Source: Emiliania huxleyi CCMP1516 (lineage: Eukaryota > Haptophyta > Isochrysidales > Noelaerhabdaceae). Taken from it: a DNA stretch of 25,557 nucleotides. A program made the position numbers and the translations under genes. Under the pieces are notes generated by a model. The model did no database searches. It saw only the letters and a program-made list of their open reading frames with translations, and was not told the origin of the DNA. The DNA is taken from NCBI RefSeq assembly GCF_000372725.1, contig NW_005200871.1, positions 56,371 through 81,927 on the forward strand, written 5' to 3'. Shown in pieces: positions 17,403 through 22,700 of this stretch. Every line of letters begins with the position of its first letter. The first letter of the stretch is position 1.

Positions 17403-17614
17403 GCTGGGGGAGACGACAGGGGGGGTGCGCGGCCTTGAGTGATGTGTACGCCAACTCAGGGTGTGTGGCAGCCAGCTGGCTGTGTGTCTTGTGAGCTTGT
17501 TTGTGTCTGTGTGTCGTTCGTGCGTGTCGTCATCATCTGTCCCGCGTCCACCCATACCGCGTTGGTGTCCAGTCCGAGCCTGACTGTTGTTCATCTTTCT
17601 ACATACATACATGG
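17403..17614 (+). repeat. Dispersed repeat family R1, copy 3
   Basis: Shares the core (GTGTGTGGCAGCCAGCTGGC, TCGTGCGTGTCGTCATCATC, CCACCCATACCGCGTTGGTG) with copies 1 and 2 but is more diverged at its start, and its tail has become (CATA)n in place of (CTAC)n. It lies 5' of the METTL2/6-like gene. Confidence 0.85.
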
Positions 17615-18130
17615 TATACACACATAAGGCCAGCTCACCACCTCTGGCTTAATTAGTAATGGAGCTGGATCTTTCAATTGTGCTGCTCTCAAATCTAGTC
17701 TGGTTCCAAACGGCGTCAGCAATCCCGAGAAATTACGTAACAAAGGAATGTCTGGTCGCTCCACAAACCCTTCAGCGAGTCCGTCTAATTTGAACAATCA
17801 TTCAATCAATCAATAATTAGGATTCCAAAAGCAAGGGGCTCCGACGTCCTGGTAAGGCCGGGCGCCGGATTTGTGAGGAGACCCACAGGGGCGCTGGAAG
17901 CAAGTAAGTAAGGGGCCTCACGACACACGCGGCTTTCGCACCTACCTACATGTACAAACGTCTTATTCAATTATTCAACCAATGTGAATTCAAAAACCGT
18001 CTTAATTTGAACAACAGTCAAAGCGCCAAGGCGCTAAGAGGCGCGAAGAGCTCTCATGAAGAAGAGTCAGTCGGACCATCGCACGCGCGCGTGCGTGCGT
18101 GCGTGCGTGTGCATTAAGCATCCGTGCGCG
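17615..18130. other. AT-richer spacer
   Basis: No supported gene. A minus-strand frame at 17591-17797 (for example LLTPFGTRLDLRAAQLKDPA) has less biased composition than its surroundings and might be a gene remnant, but its start codon and any family are unclear. TTTGAACAA words recur at about 17788 and 18007. A (GTGC)n run lies at about 18087-18110. Confidence 0.35.
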
Positions 18131-18667
18131 TTAAGCGTGGCACCCTGTCGCCACAGCGCGGAAACCTCGCAGCAGACTCGCGGTGAGCGGCTCGAAGATG
18201 TAGTCGAGCCCAAAGGTCTTGTGCATAGGAGCCTCCGCCCTCATGATGCGGATCTGTGGGCCTCGGGATAGCTTCACCGACGTTCGACGCGGAAACTCTG
18301 CATTGGCAGGAGCGGGGTGGGTCAAGAAGCAATTGCACCGCGCGCTAGCTTCGCAAGGCTGCGGATGTGCAAAGAGAGCGGAGCCGAGGCGGCCAGGGTC
18401 ACGAGTATCGAGTTGGTGAGGCGGCAAAAAGGTGTCGCCTGCTACGGTGAGATTTGATTCCGTCGCAACGCAGCAGCTCGTCTCATGGCCGCAGCGTGCG
18501 TCGTGGCTCGGCAGCCACATATGTTGTTCCACGGCAGCGCGCTCGGGTCCTCGGGACGCGCGAACTCGTGACACGTCAAAGTGACCGTCATCGCCCGTCG
18601 CGTCCAGCCATACCGCGTTGGTGTCCCAGTCGTTGGTCGGACTGTGTTTCGCCTTCCCATCAATCAA
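18131..18667 (-). CDS. Weak open frame, unrecognised
   Basis: 178 codons open on the minus strand, beginning at TTG rather than ATG, so it would need a spliced 5' end. Composition is mixed and not purely GC-driven (for example AEAPMHKTFGLDYIFEPLTA near the end). No domain is recognised. Part of it is antisense to a fragment of repeat R1, which lowers the chance that it is a gene. It may be a remnant. Confidence 0.2.
   Translation of the reverse strand: MIDGKAKHSPTNDWDTNAVWLDATGDDGHFDVSRVRASRGPERAAVEQHMWLPSHDARCGHETSCCVATESNLTVAGDTFLPPHQLDTRDPGRLGSALFAHPQPCEASARCNCFLTHPAPANAEFPRRTSVKLSRGPQIRIMRAEAPMHKTFGLDYIFEPLTASLLRGFRAVATGCHA
18598..18640 (+). repeat. Fragment of repeat family R1
   Basis: GCGTCCAGCCATACCGCGTT followed by GGTGTCCCAGTC matches the same segment of copies 1-3 with one inserted base. 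The rest of the unit is absent. Confidence 0.65.
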
Positions 18668-18790
18668 TCAGTTGCGCGTGGACTTCGTTTTTCACTCTCT
18701 CAAGAATTTCACTCTCTGTATATGTTCTTTTTTTGCACGACACCGGGTACGGTCCCGTACCAGTGCGCAATGGGTTTTTTTTCTTTTTTT

Positions 18791-18796
18791 GCGCAG
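18791..18796 (+). other. Candidate 3' splice site upstream of the DOT1-like gene
   Basis: GCGCAG preceded by two long T runs (18773-18790). The frame is open from here to the DOT1-like stop, so the coding exon may begin at 18797 instead of at the ATG at 18872. Confidence 0.4.
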
Positions 18797-18871
18797 ACGA
18801 GCTCTTGGCTCGACACCTGGGTGATGTACCTCTTAGTGAGCTTAGCTCCGCGGCTGTCGACTCCGCCGACG

Positions 18872-19462
18872 ATGGCCGCGATCGGGCCTGACGAAGCGGT
18901 GAGCATAGAGGCGGCGGGCGGACCGCAGGCTACAACCTACGGCGAGCTGACGTCAATTGGGTTTCGGCAGCTCTTCGGCGACTTGGGTGAGAGTGACAAA
19001 TTTGTCGATCTCGGCAGCGGCACTGGGAAGCTGGTGATGCAGGCCGTGCGTGAGCTTGGCGTCGATAGCGCGGCGGGCGTCGAGCTGAGTCCCACTAGAC
19101 ATGGGCTGGCGCTCGCCCAAAGGGCCGCCTGCGAACCCCGCGTAGCACGCCGCACGACCTTTCTGTGTGGAGACGCCGCCGGGGACGAGGCCGCGAGAAT
19201 GCTCGAGACGGCAACCGCGGTCTGGCTCTCCAACCTGTGCTTTGACGAGAGGCTTAATAGACGGATCGTGGCGCGGCTCGAGGCCTCGCCGACGGTGCAG
19301 CGCATCTGGGCGCTGCGTCTCTTGCCCGAGGTGCCACGAGGGTTTGACATCGAGAGCGCGCGGCTCGCGGAGTGCTCATGGACGCGCCAAGCCAGCCAGA
19401 CGGGCTTGCTTCCAATGCCGGGCCACCCTTGCGTGAGCTACATTAGGACATTGCGTTCTTAG
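18872..19462 (+). CDS. DOT1-fold SAM-dependent methyltransferase
   Basis: 196 residues from the ATG at 18872 (context ACGATGGCC). Motifs appear in DOT1 order: TTYGEL (21-26), FVDLGSGTGKLVMQA (44-58, SAM-binding motif I), GVELS (69-73, the acidic motif II), then WLSNLCFDE (118-126), the counterpart of the NNF-type catalytic loop of the H3K79 methyltransferase DOT1. It is only the catalytic core, shorter than yeast or animal DOT1, without the DNA-binding tail. Small DOT1-like proteins occur in several protists and need not act on histone. A strong 3' splice signal (long T tract, then GCGCAG at 18791-18796) lies upstream in an open frame, so an additional 5' exon ending there is plausible. Fold assignment is good; the substrate is unknown. 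Confidence 0.72.
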   Translation: MAAIGPDEAVSIEAAGGPQATTYGELTSIGFRQLFGDLGESDKFVDLGSGTGKLVMQAVRELGVDSAAGVELSPTRHGLALAQRAACEPRVARRTTFLCGDAAGDEAARMLETATAVWLSNLCFDERLNRRIVARLEASPTVQRIWALRLLPEVPRGFDIESARLAECSWTRQASQTGLLPMPGHPCVSYIRTLRS

Positions 19463-19782
19463 GTCGGACCCGTAGTGGGGTCCTCTAGAGCTTGAGCCAG
19501 AGTTGGAATCGCTGGGGCTCGCAAAAAAAATGCGTAATAGCACTGGCCGCTCCCGCCGCCCCCGGCGCCGCGTTCTTTCTCGTTTTGCCAGAGTTCAGAC
19601 CGGACGCGACAGCAGTGACACACCCGAAATCACGCCTGAGAGAAAAGTGTGCGAAAAAGAATTTTACAACAGCCGCGCCCCCTCATCCCGGCGTGAGGCG
19701 CGAAGGCCCCGCGGCGCACCGCCCACGGACCCACGGTCCACGCTGTGCCGCAAACACCACCCCTGCCTCCGCGCCGCCCACG
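19463..19782. other. Convergent spacer
   Basis: 3'-3' spacer between the DOT1-like gene and the large minus-strand gene. Plus-strand frames extending into 20 kb are antisense to the real exon at 19783-20018. Confidence 0.4.
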
Positions 19783-22700
19783 TCACTCCGGAAGCTCTCC
19801 GTCCTCCAGCTCCTCCGGCGGGGCCGGTGTCGCCCGAGGAGAAAGCACGCTCGCTGCGGCGGCGACGGCGGTGGCGGCGACGATCGCGCCCGGTCCGCCG
19901 CAGATGATCGGCCGCGCCGGCGCCTGCAGCTCCGGCGCGGCGCCAAAGTAGCCAGCGGGTGCGGGTGCGGGTGCGGGTGCGGGAGCGTGTGCGGGCGTGG
20001 AGTGCGCAACTGCGCCGCCTACAGAAGAAGAAAGAAAGCACCGCGTGGAGGCGAAAGGAACGTTTAGCGCGGCGCGTCCGCGCATAGAGAGCTCGCGCCG
20101 CACGCAGCAGGCGGAAGCGGCCTATTCACAGCTAGAAGTGTGATGAGACGCTGTTCACAGCTCGCGCCGCACGCAGCGTGCGGAGGCGGCCGGAGCTGGC
20201 AGGCGGCGTTGTACCGGGGACACAGCATGCGCAGCAGGGCGTGCGCCGCCCCGGCCCGCGCCAACTTCGCGTCGGGCGCCGCCGCCGTCGCCTCGCGCCC
20301 TGCAGCGCGCACGGTGACGGACATGCCAGCCCGCCCCCCAGGGAGAGGGGGGGCGCTCCTCGCCGCCTGCAGGGAAAGTTCCGAGAGGGTTCCGAGAAGG
20401 TTCCGAGAAGAAAGGTGTGGGCGCTCCTCGCCGCCTCGAAGAGGGGCGGAGGCCGCAACCCAACGGCCTGCGCAAACTCAAACAGCGCAGAGACCGGGTG
20501 CTTGCCCGGCGAAAGCCACGTCGAGTTCGTGCCTCCAAGCATCGCGCCGTGCCCCGCGCCGGGTGGTGGCTGTCCACCGCCGTGCCACCCCGGCCCGTGC
20601 TGCCCACTCAGCGGACGCGGCGGCAGAGGCACTGTGGGGCCGACGGGCGGGCTGCCGTGAAAGGCGCCGTGAAAGGCGGCGGGCGGCGGCGCTGCTCCCG
20701 GCCGGCCGTGCAAACCGATCGAGGGGCCGCCGCCTGTTCACAGCTGCAGCTGTGAAGAGACGCCGTTCACACCCACAAGCCGTGCAAGCCGATCGCGGGG
20801 CCACCGCCGCCGCGCAAAAGAGGCGTCTGCCCGAGCGGCTGCTGCGGCGGCGGCGGCCGCTGCGGCGGCGGCGGCCGCTGCGGTGGCGGCGGCCTTGCCT
20901 GGAGCGGGTGGCTGGGGAATGCCGCCCCGGGTGCGCCCACCCTATGTGATGAGGAATCAGCCGGTGGGAGGAGGCTAGCTGGTGGTTCGACCAGGGCCCG
21001 GTGCTTGCCCCACCCGTGCGGGCCGGCCGCAAGCGCCCCGCCGCGCACCGAGCGGCTGATGGGCACGAGATCACGCGAGATTGCACTAGATGACGCGGGA
21101 GTTGGCGCCCCGCCGCGGAACGGCATCTGGTGCGGGTGCGGCGGCGGTGGGCGATGCGGTGACCGCGTCTGCTGCATCGGCGGCGGCATCTGTTGCTGCA
21201 TCTGCGCCTGCATCATCTGTTGCTGCTGCTGCTGCGGGTGCTGCATCTGCTGCGAAAACGGCGGCACCCGTGGCATTTGCGGCCGCTGCTGCTGCTGCTG
21301 CTGCTGCTGTGCCCACTGCTGCTGCTGCTGCTGCTGCTGCTGCCGCTGCTGCTGCTGCTGCCGTTGCTGCTGCGGCAACGGCGGCTGCGGCAGCGGCGGC
21401 ATCGGCTGCTGCTGCGGCAGCGGCTGCATGTGCTGCTGCGGCGGCTGCATAAACGGCCGCGGCGGAGGCGGCTGCGTTGCAAAGGGCTGGGGCGGTAAGG
21501 GCTGGGGCGGTAAGGGCGGTGCAGCTGCCGGCGGCGGGGGCAGCTGCCGCCACGCGCTTTGGATCCCCGCGACGCCGGGCCGCGCCGGGCCGGCCGGGGC
21601 AAGGCCGCTCTGGGTGAGACCGCCGGCAGGACCCGCCCCCTCTGGGTGCCGCTTCTGCTTCTTCTCGCGCACTCGCCGCTCCGCCCCAAACCCAACGACG
21701 TCCACCAGCGACGTGCCTCCTGAGCACTCCACTCTGATCGACGCCGCCGACGCCGCCGCGAGCGTCGCCCTCGCCGCGGCGCGCAAGGCGGGGGTGGCTG
21801 CAGCGGCTGCACGGTCGCCACGCCGGACTGCACCTCGCTCCCCGCGCCGGACACCACGGTCCCCGCGCGGGAGCGGCGGCAGCGCCGCCGCCCCTGCCGG
21901 CGGAGGAGGATCGGCCGCGGGCGGGGCGGGCGGCGGCGGGGCGGCGGGCGGTGGGCGCGAGGACGGCGGCTGCGGCTGCGGCTGCGGCGGCTGCGGCGGC
22001 TGCGGCTGCGGGGGCTGCGGCTGCGGGGGCGGCGGCTCCCGCCGTTCCGGCGACGCCGCCTCTTGCGGGTGCTCTGCGTGCGGGTCTGGCGGCGGCGACA
22101 CGGCAGGGTCCCTGGCGGTGACCTTGCCGGACTGGCCGGCGATGCGGCAGTCGAAGTGGCGCGGGAAGGAGGCGAGGTAGTGGACGAGCCTAATTAATTA
22201 ATTAATTAATTAAATTAACTTAATTGGCAGTGGACGAGCCTATTTTATTCACTAGTTCGTCAGTCTGCTAGTTAGGTTTCTAATGGGAAGGCGGCGAGGC
22301 AGTGGGCCCTACTGATGTAGCTCACGCTATCAACAACTCTCGAAGGGAGGAGGAATCTAGGAGAGTCTAGGCGCGCATCTAGTGGACGGGCTTTGTGTGA
22401 ACGACATCTTCCGAGAGGGGAAGCGCGCTGCGCAGCCTGTGCTTGAGGTCGACCAAGTCCGCGCCTGCGACGGGGCGTGTTGATCGTTAACTGTCAACTG
22501 CAGCCGGCGCCTGAGGCACACCAAAGCCGCGCCGCTGTCTCCGGCGGCGGCGACGAGGGCCCACACCGCTGGATGAGGCGCCTAGAGCAGTATCATGGAC
22601 TAGCTGATGCGTTCTTCATGGGAGGGGACGGCTCAGATGGATGCGGCACCGCGAGCAGCCCGTCCCGCCGCAACGCCTCGAGCGCCTCGAGGAGCGGGCC

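Noticed and set aside
21005..22180. Plus-strand Gly/Cys-rich 391-codon frame
   Set aside because: It is the antisense reading of the Pro/Gln tract of the large minus-strand gene; the minus frame continues in phase into the dsRBD.
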